Part shown: piece by piece, positions 52,389 to 62,312 of the stretch
How the letters are laid out: the number at the start of each line of letters is the position of its first letter
Numbering within the stretch: the stretch's first letter is position 1
NCBI RefSeq assembly: GCF_003946045.1
Contig: NZ_RHNW01000013.1
Span: forward strand, 1 to 64,000
DNA from: Levilactobacillus mulengensis
GTDB taxonomy: Bacteria; Bacillota; Bacilli; Lactobacillales; Lactobacillaceae
Reading direction: 5' to 3'
Length of the DNA: 64,000 bases
The notes under the pieces: model-generated
Database searches by the model: none
Seen by the model: only the letters and a program-made list of their open reading frames with translations
What the model was told of the DNA's origin: nothing
Program-made: the position numbers and the translations under genes

Positions 52389-52637
52389 TGAAACCAAAGA
52401 GCTATGACGAAAGACATGGTGTTGGTGGGATCGTTCACAGGAAGAGTTGGCCTTGCTTGGAAGCCGACTTAGCGACCACTAGCATTACCGCTTTCCACAA
52501 GCTGTCGAAAGGAAATTTTCGGCCGGTCCGTTCCGTTATCGACGATTAGAGTTCACGGGACCAGTCTCGTGAAAAATATCGGGTGGAACCACGTTATTGA
52601 CGTCCCCAGTGCCTATTGCAGGTGCTGGGGACTTTTT
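52389..52637 (+). promoter_or_regulatory. T-box leader of thrS
   Basis: The T-box GGGTGGAACCACG is at 52581-52593. Stem I: GAAAG with CTTTC, TGTTGGTGG with CCACTAGCA. Between them on the 3' side ACC at 52487-52489 is the likely specifier for threonine. A terminator, GTCCCCAG/CTGGGGAC with a T run, ends the leader at 52602-52637. Confidence 0.93.
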
Positions 52638-52676
52638 GCGTAATTTACCCAAATTTCAATAAGGGAGATCATCATT

Positions 52677-54620
52677 ATGGCAGATATTTCAATCAAATTC
52701 CCCGATGGCAAGTCTAAGGACTTCCCAGAAGGCACGACGCCCGCTGACGTTGCGAAATCCATTTCTATCAGCTTAGCTAAGAAGGCCGTTGCCGGTAAGT
52801 TAAACGGCAAGTTGGTCGACTACTTGACCCCATTGTCAGGCGACGGTGCTATCGAAATCGTGACCAAGGACAGCGACGAAGGCTTGAGCGTTCTGCGGAA
52901 CACGACCGCTGCCTTAGTTCGGATCGCGTTGAAGAAGCAATTCCCAGCCATTCGTTTGGGTGAAGTGAGCGCCGATGAAGACGGGTTCTTCGTGGACACT
53001 GACAAGGACGACCAACAAGTGAGCGTTGATGAACTGGACGCTTTGTCTGTGATCGTTGAAAAGTTAGTTAGCGACAAGTCAGACATCGAACGGATTTCTT
53101 TGAGCAAGGCCGATGCCTTAGCCACTGCCAAGGATGACCCTTACACCACTGAATTGATCAATGCCGTTGATGGCGACGCCGTTTCCTTCCTGAAGATTGG
53201 TGACTACCAAGTCCTCAGCGACGGTGCCCAATTAGCCAACACGGGTGACGTGAAGAAGTTCAAGTTGCTCTCCGTTGCCGGTGCTTACTGGCAAGGTAAG
53301 TCCTCAAACCCAATGCTTCAACGGATTTACGGGACGGCCTTCTACAAGCAAGCTGACTTAGATGCTGATTTGACTAAGCGCCAAGAAGCCCGCGAACGTG
53401 ACCACCGTGTCATTGGGAACCAACTGGACTTGTTCTTCGTTGATCCTAAGGTCGGCGCCGGTTTACCATACTGGATGCCAAATGGTGCCACGATTCGTCG
53501 GACCATCGAACGTTACATCATCGACAAGGAAGTTGCCAACGGTTACCAACACGTTTACACGCCAGTTCTGGCCAACCTGGATCTCTACAAGCAATCTGGT
53601 CACTGGGCCCACTACCGTGAAGATATGTTCCCACCAATGGACATGGGTGATGGCGAACAACTTGAATTACGGCCAATGAACTGCCCAAGCCATATTCAAA
53701 TTTACAACCACCACATCCGTTCTTACCGTGAGTTACCATTACGGATCGCTGAATTAGGGATGATGCACCGTTACGAAAAGTCCGGTGCCCTGAGTGGTCT
53801 GCAACGGGTTCGTGAAATGACCTTGAACGATGGTCACACGTTCGTTGCCCCAGAACAAATCCAAGATGAATTCAAGAGCATCCTGGACTTGATGGTCAAG
53901 GTTTACAAAGACTTTGACATCAAGGATTACACGTTCCGTCTGAGCTACCGTGACCCTAAGAACACGGAAAAGTACTTCGATGACGATGAAATGTGGAACA
54001 ACGCGCAAAAGATGTTGAAGGGGGCCATGGATGACCTTGGCTTACCTTACGTTGAAGCTGAAGGGGAAGCTGCCTTCTACGGTCCTAAGTTGGACGTCCA
54101 AACTAAGACGGCCCTGGGGAACGAAGAGACGCTCTCAACCATCCAATTGGACTTCATGTTGCCAGAACGCTTCGACTTACACTACGTCGGTGCCGATGGT
54201 GAGGAACACCGTCCAGTCATGATTCACCGTGGCTTGGTTTCAACCATGGAACGGTTCACCGCTTACCTGACTGAAATCTACAAGGGTGCTTTCCCAACCT
54301 GGTTGGCGCCTAAGCAAGTGACCATCATTCCTGTTTCCGAAGAAAAGCATGGTGCTTACGCTGACAAGTTAGCTGCTGAATTAAAGGCCGCTGATGTGCG
54401 GGTCAACGTCGACAAGCGTGGTGAAAAGATGGGTTACCTGATTCGGGATGCCCAAACGCACAAGATTCCATACACGTTGGTTGTTGGTGAAGACGAAATG
54501 GCTAATGGCACTGTCTCTGTCCGGAAGTACGGGGAAGACGACAGTAAGTCCATGAGCAGTGACGCCTTCGTCAAGGAAATCCTCAGCGACATTGCTTCAT
54601 ACAGTCGCGAAGAAAACTAA
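52677..54620 (+). CDS. thrS: Threonine-tRNA ligase
   Basis: 647 aa class II synthetase. Domains: TGS (about 1-63), editing domain (about 65-240, with alanine-type editing histidines), catalytic core (about 265-540, [12 protein letters not shown] with the zinc-binding Cys) and an anticodon-binding domain (about 545-640). AAGGGAGATC before ATG. Controlled by the T-box leader. Strongly biased, translation-efficient codons. Confidence 0.96.
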   Translation: MADISIKFPDGKSKDFPEGTTPADVAKSISISLAKKAVAGKLNGKLVDYLTPLSGDGAIEIVTKDSDEGLSVLRNTTAALVRIALKKQFPAIRLGEVSADEDGFFVDTDKDDQQVSVDELDALSVIVEKLVSDKSDIERISLSKADALATAKDDPYTTELINAVDGDAVSFLKIGDYQVLSDGAQLANTGDVKKFKLLSVAGAYWQGKSSNPMLQRIYGTAFYKQADLDADLTKRQEARERDHRVIGNQLDLFFVDPKVGAGLPYWMPNGATIRRTIERYIIDKEVANGYQHVYTPVLANLDLYKQSGHWAHYREDMFPPMDMGDGEQLELRPMNCPSHIQIYNHHIRSYRELPLRIAELGMMHRYEKSGALSGLQRVREMTLNDGHTFVAPEQIQDEFKSILDLMVKVYKDFDIKDYTFRLSYRDPKNTEKYFDDDEMWNNAQKMLKGAMDDLGLPYVEAEGEAAFYGPKLDVQTKTALGNEETLSTIQLDFMLPERFDLHYVGADGEEHRPVMIHRGLVSTMERFTAYLTEIYKGAFPTWLAPKQVTIIPVSEEKHGAYADKLAAELKAADVRVNVDKRGEKMGYLIRDAQTHKIPYTLVVGEDEMANGTVSVRKYGEDDSKSMSSDAFVKEILSDIASYSREEN

Positions 54621-54658
54621 ATTTAAACGTTTCTGGTCAACAACCAGAGAATAGAAGG

Positions 54659-54691
54659 AACGGGGTCGTCGCTAATGACGGTCCCGTTTTT
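54659..54691 (+). terminator. Terminator after thrS
   Basis: AACGGGGTCGTC pairs with GACGGTCCCGTT; T run follows. Confidence 0.88.
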
Positions 54692-54839
54692 GTTTGGGTT
54701 GCGATGTGTAGGCAAAACGATGCCTGTCGAGAAGCTAGCTAGAGTGGTAGACTAAAATTTAAGCGGGTTAAACGTCAGCCGGTTAGTGAATTGCTAGCGC
54801 TGACTGTAGAACTTGCGCTTTAGAAGGAAGATGTTTGGG

Positions 54840-56327
54840 ATGTCACAGTCAAAGACCAACGTGCTGGCCGTTACGATTGCCATTTACGTGGCGACGTTCG
54901 TGAGCGCGGTGGAGGGGACCATTGTGTCGACGGCGCTGCCAACCATTGTGGGAAGCCTACATGGGGTGGCCCTAATGAACTGGGTCTTTTCGATTTACTT
55001 ATTGGCGACGGCCATGGTGACCCCCATTTATGGCAAACTGGCCGATGTGATTGGTCGTAAACCCGTCATGCAGTTCGGGTTAGCCGTGTTTATCGTGGGG
55101 TCGGCCATGAGTGGCTTGTCCCAGACGATGCCGGTGCTGATTTTCTGGCGCGCCATTCAGGGAATTGGGGCCGGGGCCTTACTGCCGGTGTCCATGACCA
55201 TCATTGCCGATATCTATTCGCTGGAAAAGCGGGCCAAAATTTTGGGCATCACCAACTCCGCCTGGGGAATTGCAGCGGTACTGGCGCCCTTACTGGGTGG
55301 CATCATCATTGATAAACTCAGCTGGCACTGGATTTTCTTCATTAACGTGCCCATTGGGTTGTTGACCATGCTCTTATTTCAATTATACTTACACGAACCC
55401 AAGCGCCAGCACGCGGCCAGCATCGACTACCTGGGAAGTTTCTGGCTAATGCTGTGTCTGCTCACGTTGATGCTGAGCTTTCAGGTGCTCAGTAGCCAAC
55501 CGATTCACTGGGGCGTCTTCGTAGCCGGACTGGTGGTCAGCGCTGTTAGCCTGCTGCTATTTATTCGTCGCGAACGGCGTGCGGTCGACCCGATTATTTC
55601 GCTGGAACTCTTTAAGAATCGCCCCTTCATTGTCCAAAATGCCATTGCGGCGCTGATCAATGGCTACCTGATGGCCTTGACCGTCTACGTTCCCACCTGG
55701 GGTCAGGGGATTCACGGGGGTTCCGCTTCGGTCGCAGGACTAGCCCTGACGCCTAACTCGTTGATGTGGGTCATCGGCGCCTTTGCGACCAGCTACTTTC
55801 TGGCCCGCTGGACGCCGCGGCGAATTCTGTACTTCAGTCTGTCGTTTATTTTGGTGGCTGGCCTGGCGTTGGCCTTACTGCCACTGCAGGCGTCATTCGG
55901 CTGGTTCTTCATTATTACGGCCATCAACGGCTTCGGCTTTGGGATTGCGATGACCACGACGACCCTGACGTCCCAGCGGTTGGTTTCAGCCGAAAACGTG
56001 GGGGTGGCGACCTCATTTAACACGCTGGGCCGGACGATTGGCCAGACACTGATGGTCTCCGTCTTTGGCATTATCCTGAATACGGGGATGCAACGGGGAC
56101 TGGCGCGCTATGCCGGGACCAGCATGGCCATGATGAACCGACTGATCAATCCCCAGACGGCGAGCCAGCTACCGGAAAAGTTGTTGCCAGCCCTGCGGCA
56201 CATCCTGTATAATGGGTTGCACTGGGTTTACGTGATTGGCTTTCTGATTGTGGTGTTAACCTTCGTGATTAATCGGTTGGATCACAGCGACCAGGTTCTG
56301 GGCACCGGGGCCAATTCGGCGGATTAG
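54840..56327 (+). CDS. DHA2-family MFS drug:H+ exporter (14 helices)
   Basis: 495 aa with about 14 membrane helices. Diagnostic motifs: VEGTIVSTALPTIVG in helix 1 (motif D1 of the 14-helix branch), GKLADVIGRKPVMQ (motif A) and WGIAAVLAPLLGG (motif C for antiporters). Resembles EmrB/LmrB-type exporters of drugs and lipophilic compounds. The ATG at 54840 has AAGGAAG eleven bases before; ATGs further upstream lie too close to it. It interrupts the usual thrS-infC order, suggesting later insertion, though base composition looks native. Confidence 0.85.
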   Translation: MSQSKTNVLAVTIAIYVATFVSAVEGTIVSTALPTIVGSLHGVALMNWVFSIYLLATAMVTPIYGKLADVIGRKPVMQFGLAVFIVGSAMSGLSQTMPVLIFWRAIQGIGAGALLPVSMTIIADIYSLEKRAKILGITNSAWGIAAVLAPLLGGIIIDKLSWHWIFFINVPIGLLTMLLFQLYLHEPKRQHAASIDYLGSFWLMLCLLTLMLSFQVLSSQPIHWGVFVAGLVVSAVSLLLFIRRERRAVDPIISLELFKNRPFIVQNAIAALINGYLMALTVYVPTWGQGIHGGSASVAGLALTPNSLMWVIGAFATSYFLARWTPRRILYFSLSFILVAGLALALLPLQASFGWFFIITAINGFGFGIAMTTTTLTSQRLVSAENVGVATSFNTLGRTIGQTLMVSVFGIILNTGMQRGLARYAGTSMAMMNRLINPQTASQLPEKLLPALRHILYNGLHWVYVIGFLIVVLTFVINRLDHSDQVLGTGANSAD

Positions 56328-56386
56328 CGAGTTAGACCGTCTCAGTGATATTTCTGCCGGTTGTCTGAAAAAATGGGGAAGACCCG

Positions 56387-56415
56387 TTGACAGGTAACCG
56401 GGTAGCTGGTATGAT
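56387..56415 (+). promoter_or_regulatory. Promoter of infC operon
   Basis: TTGACA, 17 bp, TATGAT. Confidence 0.85.
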
Positions 56416-56560
56416 GGTTAAGTTGAGAAATTAAGCAGAGGCTTCCGCTTCTCGCCCTGTGGCTTACGCTGCTGGGCTGGATATGCACGTTAGTTCAATC
56501 TTTTGATTGGATTTCATGCGGGAGCCGTTTGATTGTGATCAAAGGTTCCCGCATTTTTTG
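56416..56560 (+). promoter_or_regulatory. infC leader with attenuator (L20-leader type)
   Basis: Between promoter and infC is a structured leader ending in a perfect terminator, TGCGGGA...TTCCCGCA with a run of T at 56517-56560. Firmicute infC-rpmI-rplT operons carry such an L20-binding leader; the position and terminator fit, but I did not check the protein-binding site in detail. Confidence 0.75.
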
Positions 56561-56602
56561 TGAGTGAGATTTCTGCAGTTCTCGAGATTAATTTGGAGGT
56601 GG

Positions 56603-57127
56603 ATTACCATAGCAAACGACACGATTGTCAACGAGGGTATTCGCGCACGCGAAGTTCGATTGATTGCCGATGATGGTGAACAATTGGGTATTAAGTCCAA
56701 ACACGATGCTTTACAGATCGCCGAAGACGCAAACCTCGATTTAGTTTTGGTTGCACCGAAAGCTAAGCCACCAGTAGCCCGCATCATGGACTACGGGAAA
56801 TACCGTTTCGAGTTGCAAAAAAAGCAACGCGAAGCTCGTAAAAAGCAAAAAGTGGTCAGTGTCAAAGAAGTACGGTTAAGTCCTACCATTGATACCAACG
56901 ACTTTAACACCAAGCTGAAGAACGCTAAAAAGTTCTTGGCTAAGGGTGAAAAAGTTCGGGTGTCAATTCGGTTTAAGGGCCGGGCTATTACTCATAAAGA
57001 CATTGGTCGTGAGGTGCTCAACCGGATGGCTCAGGAAACTTCTGATGTCGCCACGGTTGAACAACGGCCTAAGATGGACGGTCGGAGCATGTTCTTAATG
57101 CTTTCGCCCATCGCAGAGAATAAGTAA
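56603..57127 (+). CDS. infC: Translation initiation factor IF-3
   Basis: About 174 aa. N- and C-terminal IF-3 domains joined by a long Lys-rich helix (about 80-100). Start codon: no ATG or GTG has a fitting ribosome site. GGAGGTG is followed by ATTACCATAGCA: ATT at 56603 (family precedent, linked to IF-3 autoregulation) is only three bases from GGAGG, while ATA at 56609 is nine bases away, a normal spacing. Either would be a rare codon. First gene of infC-rpmI-rplT. Confidence 0.93.
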   Translation: MTIANDTIVNEGIRAREVRLIADDGEQLGIKSKHDALQIAEDANLDLVLVAPKAKPPVARIMDYGKYRFELQKKQREARKKQKVVSVKEVRLSPTIDTNDFNTKLKNAKKFLAKGEKVRVSIRFKGRAITHKDIGREVLNRMAQETSDVATVEQRPKMDGRSMFLMLSPIAENK

Positions 57128-57173
57128 TTGATTGGGTAGCCCAGCTACCGATTTAAGGAGGATATTTCGTATT

Positions 57174-57368
57174 ATGCCAAAGATGAAGACTAACCGCGCC
57201 GCAGCTAAGCGTTTCAAAGTAACTGCCAAGGGCGGTATCAAGAGTGCCAATGCATACACATCTCACCGTTTCCACGGTAAGACCAAGAAGCAACGCCGGA
57301 ACCTTCGTGGTACCCGGATGATGAACGAAACGACTATCAACACTTACCGTCAATTACTGCAAAAGTAA
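57174..57368 (+). CDS. rpmI: Large ribosomal subunit protein bL35
   Basis: 64 aa, basic, with [16 protein letters not shown] start typical of L35. AAGGAGG site before the ATG. The frame is open upstream to 57132. Confidence 0.95.
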   Translation: MPKMKTNRAAAKRFKVTAKGGIKSANAYTSHRFHGKTKKQRRNLRGTRMMNETTINTYRQLLQK

Positions 57369-57444
57369 TCAGTAAGCTGGTCACATATTTTCGGGTCGAC
57401 GAAATGTCGACATAATGTTTGAATTGATTTAGGAGGAAAAGATT

Positions 57445-57804
57445 ATGCCACGAGTTAAAGGCGGTACTGTTTCACGCGCACGTCGCAAGAAGGTTTTAAA
57501 GTTAGCTAAGGGTTACCGTGGTTCAAAGCACCGTTTATTTAAGGTAGCTAAGGACCAAGTCATGAAGGGCCGTCAATACGCCTTCCGTGACCGTAAAGCC
57601 ACTAAGCGTAACTTCCGGAAGCTTTGGATTGCCCGGATCAACGCCGCAGCCCGGATGAACGGTCTGAGCTACAGCAAGTTGATGCACGGTTTGAAGTTAG
57701 CCAACATCGACGTTAACCGTAAGATGTTAGCTGATTTAGCAGTGAACGATGCTGCTGCATTCACAGCTTTAGCTGACCAAGCTAAAGAAGCTTTGGCTGC
57801 TTAA
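57445..57804 (+). CDS. rplT: Large ribosomal subunit protein bL20
   Basis: 119 aa. N-terminal basic extension [17 protein letters not shown] and the globular C-terminus are typical. L20 also represses its own operon by binding the leader, which fits the structure at 56416-56560. AGGAGG before the ATG. Confidence 0.96.
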   Translation: MPRVKGGTVSRARRKKVLKLAKGYRGSKHRLFKVAKDQVMKGRQYAFRDRKATKRNFRKLWIARINAAARMNGLSYSKLMHGLKLANIDVNRKMLADLAVNDAAAFTALADQAKEALAA

Positions 57805-57820
57805 TTCAGTCATTTCAAAG

Positions 57821-57849
57821 GACTTCGCTGTTCAAGCGAGGTCTTTTTT
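57821..57849 (+). terminator. Terminator of infC-rpmI-rplT
   Basis: GACTTCGCT pairs with AGCGAGGTC, then a T run. Confidence 0.85.
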
Positions 57850-57960
57850 ATTAGCCGCCATCGACAGCCCTTGATGGTGGTAAAATTGGTGAAAATTGCG
57901 TATAATAAAAAGCTAGACATGCCATTACTGGCAAACGAACGAAGGGGGGCAGTCACCCGC

Positions 57961-58503
57961 ATGGTTTCTGGATTCAAACCCACGTGGATGGTTACGAACA
58001 TATATGATTTAACGCCGGCGGATTTACGGGCTAACGGCATCAAGGTGGTCTTGACCGACCTGGACAATACGCTGATTGCGTGGAATAATCCGGATGGGAC
58101 ACCCGAACTGCATCACTGGCTCAATTTGCTAGAGTTGGCCGGGATTCAGGTCATTGTGGTGTCGAACAACAGTCGCGCGCGGGTGGACCGTGCCGTGGCA
58201 CCGTTTAATTTACCCTACATTCACCGGGCACTGAAACCATTCGCCCTGGGGTTGAATCGGGCACTTCGTCGCTGGCATTTACGTCGCGATGAGGTGGTCA
58301 TGGTGGGGGATCAATTGTTGACGGACATCTGGGCGGCGCACCATAGCGGCGTCCGGAGTGTCTTAGTCAAACCCATTTTGAAATCGGATGCCTGGATCAC
58401 GAAGGGTAATCGGTTATTGGAAAAGGTAGTTATGTGGCGCTTGCACCACAACTACCCAGAATTAACTTGGCAGGAGGATCTTAATGAACGAAAAGCACAT
58501 TGA
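57961..58503 (+). CDS. yqeG: HAD-family phosphatase YqeG
   Basis: 180 aa. HAD motif I is TDLDNTLIAW (about residues 31-40), motif II SNN (about 69), and motif IV VGDQLLTD (about 116-123), with an intact nucleophile Asp. It is related to phosphatidylglycerol-phosphate phosphatases, but the substrate is unproven. The ATG at 57961 follows AAGGGGGG at 11 bases; the open frame from 57871 has no site. First gene of a long conserved operon; overlaps yqeH by 20 bp. Confidence 0.88.
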   Translation: MVSGFKPTWMVTNIYDLTPADLRANGIKVVLTDLDNTLIAWNNPDGTPELHHWLNLLELAGIQVIVVSNNSRARVDRAVAPFNLPYIHRALKPFALGLNRALRRWHLRRDEVVMVGDQLLTDIWAAHHSGVRSVLVKPILKSDAWITKGNRLLEKVVMWRLHHNYPELTWQEDLNERKAH

Positions 58504-59626
58504 ACCGGTATTAATCGATGGTGAACCGTTGCACTGCATTGGCTGTGGCGCGGTGGTTCAGACAACGGACAAGACGGCGCCGGGGTACACCCCCCAATCG
58601 GCGTTAGATAAAGGGATTGAGAAGGAAGAAGTCTATTGCCAACGGTGTTTCCGGTTACGGCACTACAACGAAATCGTGCCTGTCGGTCTGACGGACGATG
58701 ATTTCTTAAACCTTTTAACGCAAATTCAAGACGCTAACGCTTTAATTGTTTACGTTGTGGATATCTTCGACTTTAACGGTAGTGTGATTCCTGGTCTGCA
58801 CCGGTTCGTCGGGAGCAACCCCGTCTTACTGGTCGGCAACAAGGAAGACCTGTTACCCCGCTCACTGAAGCGGAGCAAGTTACGCGACTGGTTGCGGCAA
58901 CGGGCTAACGAAGAGGGCTTACGGCCAATCGATGTGACCCTGTTAAGTGCCAAGACCAACCAATCCGTTGATGGGTTACTGCAACTGATCAACAAGTACC
59001 GTGGCGACCGCGACGTGTACGTGGTTGGGGTCACCAACGTGGGGAAATCAACGTTGATCAACCAAATTATTCGGCAAAACACCGGGGTTCAAGACTTGAT
59101 CACCACGTCACGGTTCCCTGGCACCACGCTGGATAAGATTGAATTGCCCCTGGACGACGAACACGTGCTGGTTGACACCCCCGGTATCATTCAAAACCAA
59201 CAGATGGCGCACTTCTTGGATGGCAAAGACCTCAAGATCGTGACGCCACAAAAGCCAATCAAACCGAAGAACTATCAGCTGAATGACCAACAAACGTTGT
59301 TCTTAGGCGGAATTGCGCGGTTTGACTACACCAAGGGCCCGAAGAACGGGTTCACGGCCTACTTTGAAAATAACTTATACATTCACCGCACGAAGCTGGA
59401 GAATGCCGATGACTTTTATGCGCGCCAATTGGGTGAGCTCTTAACCCCACCACACGCGGACAATAAAGATGACTTCCCACCACTGGTTGCCCATGAATTT
59501 AAGACCACGGTGAAGAGTGATCTGGTCTTTGAAGGCCTCGGTTGGATTACGGTACCTGCCGGCATTAACGTGACCGGTTGGGCACCCGCTGGCGTCGGCG
59601 TCTTGATTCGCCGCGCGATGATTTAA
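58484..59626 (+). CDS. yqeH: Ribosome biogenesis GTPase YqeH
   Basis: 380 aa circularly permuted GTPase. A zinc-finger (CIGC at 18-21, CQRC at about 52-55) precedes the G domain, whose motifs come in permuted order: G4 NKED (about 119), G5 SAKT, then G1 GVTNVGKST (about 182-190), G3 DTPG (about 226). Needed for 30S subunit assembly. AGGAGG lies in the end of yqeG. Confidence 0.95.
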   Translation: MNEKHIEPVLIDGEPLHCIGCGAVVQTTDKTAPGYTPQSALDKGIEKEEVYCQRCFRLRHYNEIVPVGLTDDDFLNLLTQIQDANALIVYVVDIFDFNGSVIPGLHRFVGSNPVLLVGNKEDLLPRSLKRSKLRDWLRQRANEEGLRPIDVTLLSAKTNQSVDGLLQLINKYRGDRDVYVVGVTNVGKSTLINQIIRQNTGVQDLITTSRFPGTTLDKIELPLDDEHVLVDTPGIIQNQQMAHFLDGKDLKIVTPQKPIKPKNYQLNDQQTLFLGGIARFDYTKGPKNGFTAYFENNLYIHRTKLENADDFYARQLGELLTPPHADNKDDFPPLVAHEFKTTVKSDLVFEGLGWITVPAGINVTGWAPAGVGVLIRRAMI

Positions 59627-59645
59627 AAATATGGAGGACGACAAT

Positions 59646-59954
59646 TTGCTACGAGGGAAACAAAAACGCTACTTACGGGCTCACGCCCACGCTATGCGCC
59701 CACTTTTTTCAGTGGGGAAGAACGGCTTGACCCAGGCTTGGTTGGAACAACTGACCGGCGCCCTGGAAAACCGGGAACTGATCAAGATCAATTTACAACA
59801 GAGTGCCGACGTGTCGGTTGAGGAGACTAAGGCCTTCATCGAAGACAACACGGACATTCAAGTGGTCCAAACCATCGGCCGGGTCCTGGTCTTGTACCGG
59901 GTCGCTACTGAAGAAGAAAACCAAAAGATTTCACCAATCGTGGAAAACATGTAG
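59646..59954 (+). CDS. yhbY: RNA-binding protein YhbY (CRM domain)
   Basis: 102 aa CRM-domain protein (LRGKQKRYLRAHAHAMRP start; GKNGLT motif about residues 28-33). Binds pre-50S ribosomes. The start is TTG at 59646 with GGAGG eight bases upstream; the in-frame ATG at 59631 precedes that site and cannot use it. Usually aroE lies between yqeH and yhbY in Bacillus; it is absent here. Confidence 0.92.
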   Translation: MLRGKQKRYLRAHAHAMRPLFSVGKNGLTQAWLEQLTGALENRELIKINLQQSADVSVEETKAFIEDNTDIQVVQTIGRVLVLYRVATEEENQKISPIVENM

Positions 59955-59969
59955 GGAGGTCTGGCAGTC

Positions 59970-60602
59970 GTGGTAAAAATCCTAGAACGAACGAGTACGC
60001 AGGTCGCTACTGAGATGGCGGCGACGGCTAAGAAACGGCGCATCGGGATTCTGGGGGGAACGTTTAACCCGCCCCATCTCGGACACCTGGTGATTGCGGA
60101 TCAAGTGGCAACCCAACTGGGGCTGGATAAAGTGTTATTCATGCCCGATGCTGAGCCGCCCCACGTGGACCGTAAGCTGACGATTCCGGCGAAAGATCGG
60201 GTCGCCATGGTGCAGGCGGCCATCAAGGACAATCCCCGGTTTGACTTAGAGTTGACCGAGGTTGAACGGGGTGGTCGGAGCTATACCTACGACACCATGG
60301 TCCAGCTGACGCAAGCCCATCCGGAGAATCAGTATTACTTTATTATTGGGGGCGACATGGTCGCTTACTTACCCAAGTGGTACCGAATCGATGAACTGAC
60401 GAAACTGGTTCAGTTCGTGGGCGTCTGTCGTCAGGGATTTAACCGCGAGTCGCCGTACCCCGTCTTGTGGGTCGACGTTCCTCAAATCGGCATTAGTTCA
60501 ACGATGGTGCGGGAACAGGTTCGCCGCGGGCAATCCGTGCGCTACCTGGTGCCGACCATGGTCGATCTCTATATAAAGGAGCATTTATTATATCGTGACT
60601 GA
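59970..60602 (+). CDS. nadD: Nicotinate-nucleotide adenylyltransferase
   Basis: 210 aa. The nucleotidyl-transferase signature GGTFNPPHLGHL (about residues 29-40) includes the (H/T)xGH motif, and the SSTMVREQVRRG stretch near 180 the ISxTxxR motif. Adenylylates nicotinate mononucleotide in NAD synthesis. GTG start with GGGAGG ten bases upstream, giving a 20-residue N-terminal extension relative to most NadD. Confidence 0.93.
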   Translation: MVKILERTSTQVATEMAATAKKRRIGILGGTFNPPHLGHLVIADQVATQLGLDKVLFMPDAEPPHVDRKLTIPAKDRVAMVQAAIKDNPRFDLELTEVERGGRSYTYDTMVQLTQAHPENQYYFIIGGDMVAYLPKWYRIDELTKLVQFVGVCRQGFNRESPYPVLWVDVPQIGISSTMVREQVRRGQSVRYLVPTMVDLYIKEHLLYRD

Positions 60603-61200
60603 ACTAACCTACACGGAACATCTTTTCGCAGGCACTCGTGATGAGTTGCTGGCGAAAATCGAGAAACAGCTCAAACCGAAACGCTTTAAACACGTTCAGC
60701 GGGTGGAACAAACGGCCATTGCCTTGGCCCAAATGAACGACGTTGATGTGGAAAAGGCCAGTATTGCTGGTCTGGTCCACGATTACGCCAAACAACGACC
60801 CGATGAGGACTTTATTGCGGCCATCAAGCAGTACCACCTGAATCCCATCTTGCTGGATTATGGCAATGCGATTTGGCATGGGGTGGTTGGTGCCGAGCTG
60901 ATCAAGCACGAATTGGGTATCTATGACGAAGACATTTTAAATGCCGTGCGGCACCATACCACTGGGGCCATTTACATGTCACCACTGGAGCAGATCATCT
61001 ATACGGCCGATTACATTGAACCGGCTAGAGATTTTCCCGGGGTCGACGATGCACGGCAATTAGCGGATAAGAACTTGGCCAAGGCGGTGGCCTTTCAGGC
61101 AAAGCACACCCTGGCATATTTGGTAGAAAACGGGAAAACGGTCTACCCCAAGTCCATCGACACCTACAATGCGTGGGTGCCACGTTATCCGAACGTTTGA
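60595..61200 (+). CDS. yqeK: HD-domain phosphohydrolase YqeK
   Basis: 201 aa. HD-domain metal ligands: His in RFKHVQRVE (about residue 34), HD in LVHDYAKQ (about 63-64), and HH of VRHHTTGA (about 122). YqeK hydrolyses diadenosine tetraphosphate symmetrically to ADP. GTG start overlaps the nadD stop by 8 bp; its AAAGGAG site is 12 bases away. Confidence 0.9.
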   Translation: MTELTYTEHLFAGTRDELLAKIEKQLKPKRFKHVQRVEQTAIALAQMNDVDVEKASIAGLVHDYAKQRPDEDFIAAIKQYHLNPILLDYGNAIWHGVVGAELIKHELGIYDEDILNAVRHHTTGAIYMSPLEQIIYTADYIEPARDFPGVDDARQLADKNLAKAVAFQAKHTLAYLVENGKTVYPKSIDTYNAWVPRYPNV

Positions 61201-61213
61201 GAGGAGAAAATGC

Positions 61214-61570
61214 ATGGAAAGCAAACAAATTTTAGAAATTGCGGTTAAGGCTGCTGAAAACAAGCGGGCAGAGGACATGACTGCCTTAGATATGAACAAG
61301 GTGAGTCTGATGGCGGACTACTTCCTGATTATGGAAGCCAACTCCAGCCGGCAGGTCCAAGCCATTGCCGATGAGATCATTGATCAAATGGGCGCCAACG
61401 ACGTGACCGTCAAGGATGTTGAAGGTCGGAACAACGCCGACTGGATCCTGATTGACTTAGGCGACGTGGTTGTGCACGTTTTCCAAAAGGAACAACGGAG
61501 TCACTACAACTTAGAAAAGCTCTGGTCAGACGCCCCAGAAGTTGATCTGGGTCAATGGGTTGAAGCATGA
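61214..61570 (+). CDS. rsfS: Ribosomal silencing factor RsfS
   Basis: 118 aa, RsfS/Iojap fold (DMTALDMNKVSLMADYFLI and the VEGRNNADWILIDLGDVVVHVF blocks are typical). Binds L14 on the 50S subunit and blocks joining when nutrients are short. The ATG at 61214 has GAGGAG upstream. Overlaps the next gene by 4 bp. Confidence 0.94.
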   Translation: MESKQILEIAVKAAENKRAEDMTALDMNKVSLMADYFLIMEANSSRQVQAIADEIIDQMGANDVTVKDVEGRNNADWILIDLGDVVVHVFQKEQRSHYNLEKLWSDAPEVDLGQWVEA

Positions 61571-62310
61571 TCTATCAATCCTTTGCGGAGCTTTACGACG
61601 AATTATTTGATCCAGCCATGTACGACCAATGGCTGGATTTTGTCGCTGAACGGGTAGCCCCAACGAGTGGGGAACTCTTAGACCTTGCTTGTGGGAGCGG
61701 CCGATTAGGCGTCCTATTGGCGCAACAGGGCTACCAGGTCAGTGGACTGGACCTCAGTGAGGACATGCTGGCATTGGCTGCCAAGCACGCCGGTGAGGCC
61801 GATGTCAGCCTGCCTTTGATGGCGGGCAACATGCTGGACCTCAGTGAGATTGGCCAGTACCAAACGGTGACGTGTTTTGCGGATTCCTTCTGTTATTTAA
61901 CGGACTTGGACGCCGTGACGCAGGCGTTTACCCAGGTGCATGACCACTTGGTTGTGGGCGGTCAATTCCTGTTTGATGTGATTACCCCGCACCAAACGGA
62001 TGACGTCTACCCAGGCTACATGTATAATTACGTCGATGAGACCCGGGCCTTCGTCTGGACCAGCTATGGCATCGAGGACGAAGAGCACGCTGCCGAACAC
62101 GACCTGGCCTTCTTCACCAAGAATGAAGCGACCGGGGAGTATCGGAAGGTGACCGAGCTTCATCACGAGCGGACCTATGAATTACCTGATTACCAGCAGG
62201 CTTTGGCCAAAGCTGGGTTGACGGTCAAGCGGGTCAGCGCAGACTTCGGGAACAGTGAACCCACCTCTGACACCACGCGTTGGTTCTTTGAGGTGACGCG
62301 GGAGGCTTAG
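61567..62310 (+). CDS. yqeM: Class I SAM-dependent methyltransferase YqeM
   Basis: 247 aa. Motif I LLDLACGSGRLG (about residues 37-48), acidic end of strand 2 in GLDLSEDML (about 61-69), and motif post-I near CFADSFCY. Substrate unknown; the gene is part of the conserved yqeG-yqeM block. Start overlaps rsfS by 4 bp (ATGA). Confidence 0.85.
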   Translation: MIYQSFAELYDELFDPAMYDQWLDFVAERVAPTSGELLDLACGSGRLGVLLAQQGYQVSGLDLSEDMLALAAKHAGEADVSLPLMAGNMLDLSEIGQYQTVTCFADSFCYLTDLDAVTQAFTQVHDHLVVGGQFLFDVITPHQTDDVYPGYMYNYVDETRAFVWTSYGIEDEEHAAEHDLAFFTKNEATGEYRKVTELHHERTYELPDYQQALAKAGLTVKRVSADFGNSEPTSDTTRWFFEVTREA

Positions 62311-62312
62311 TC

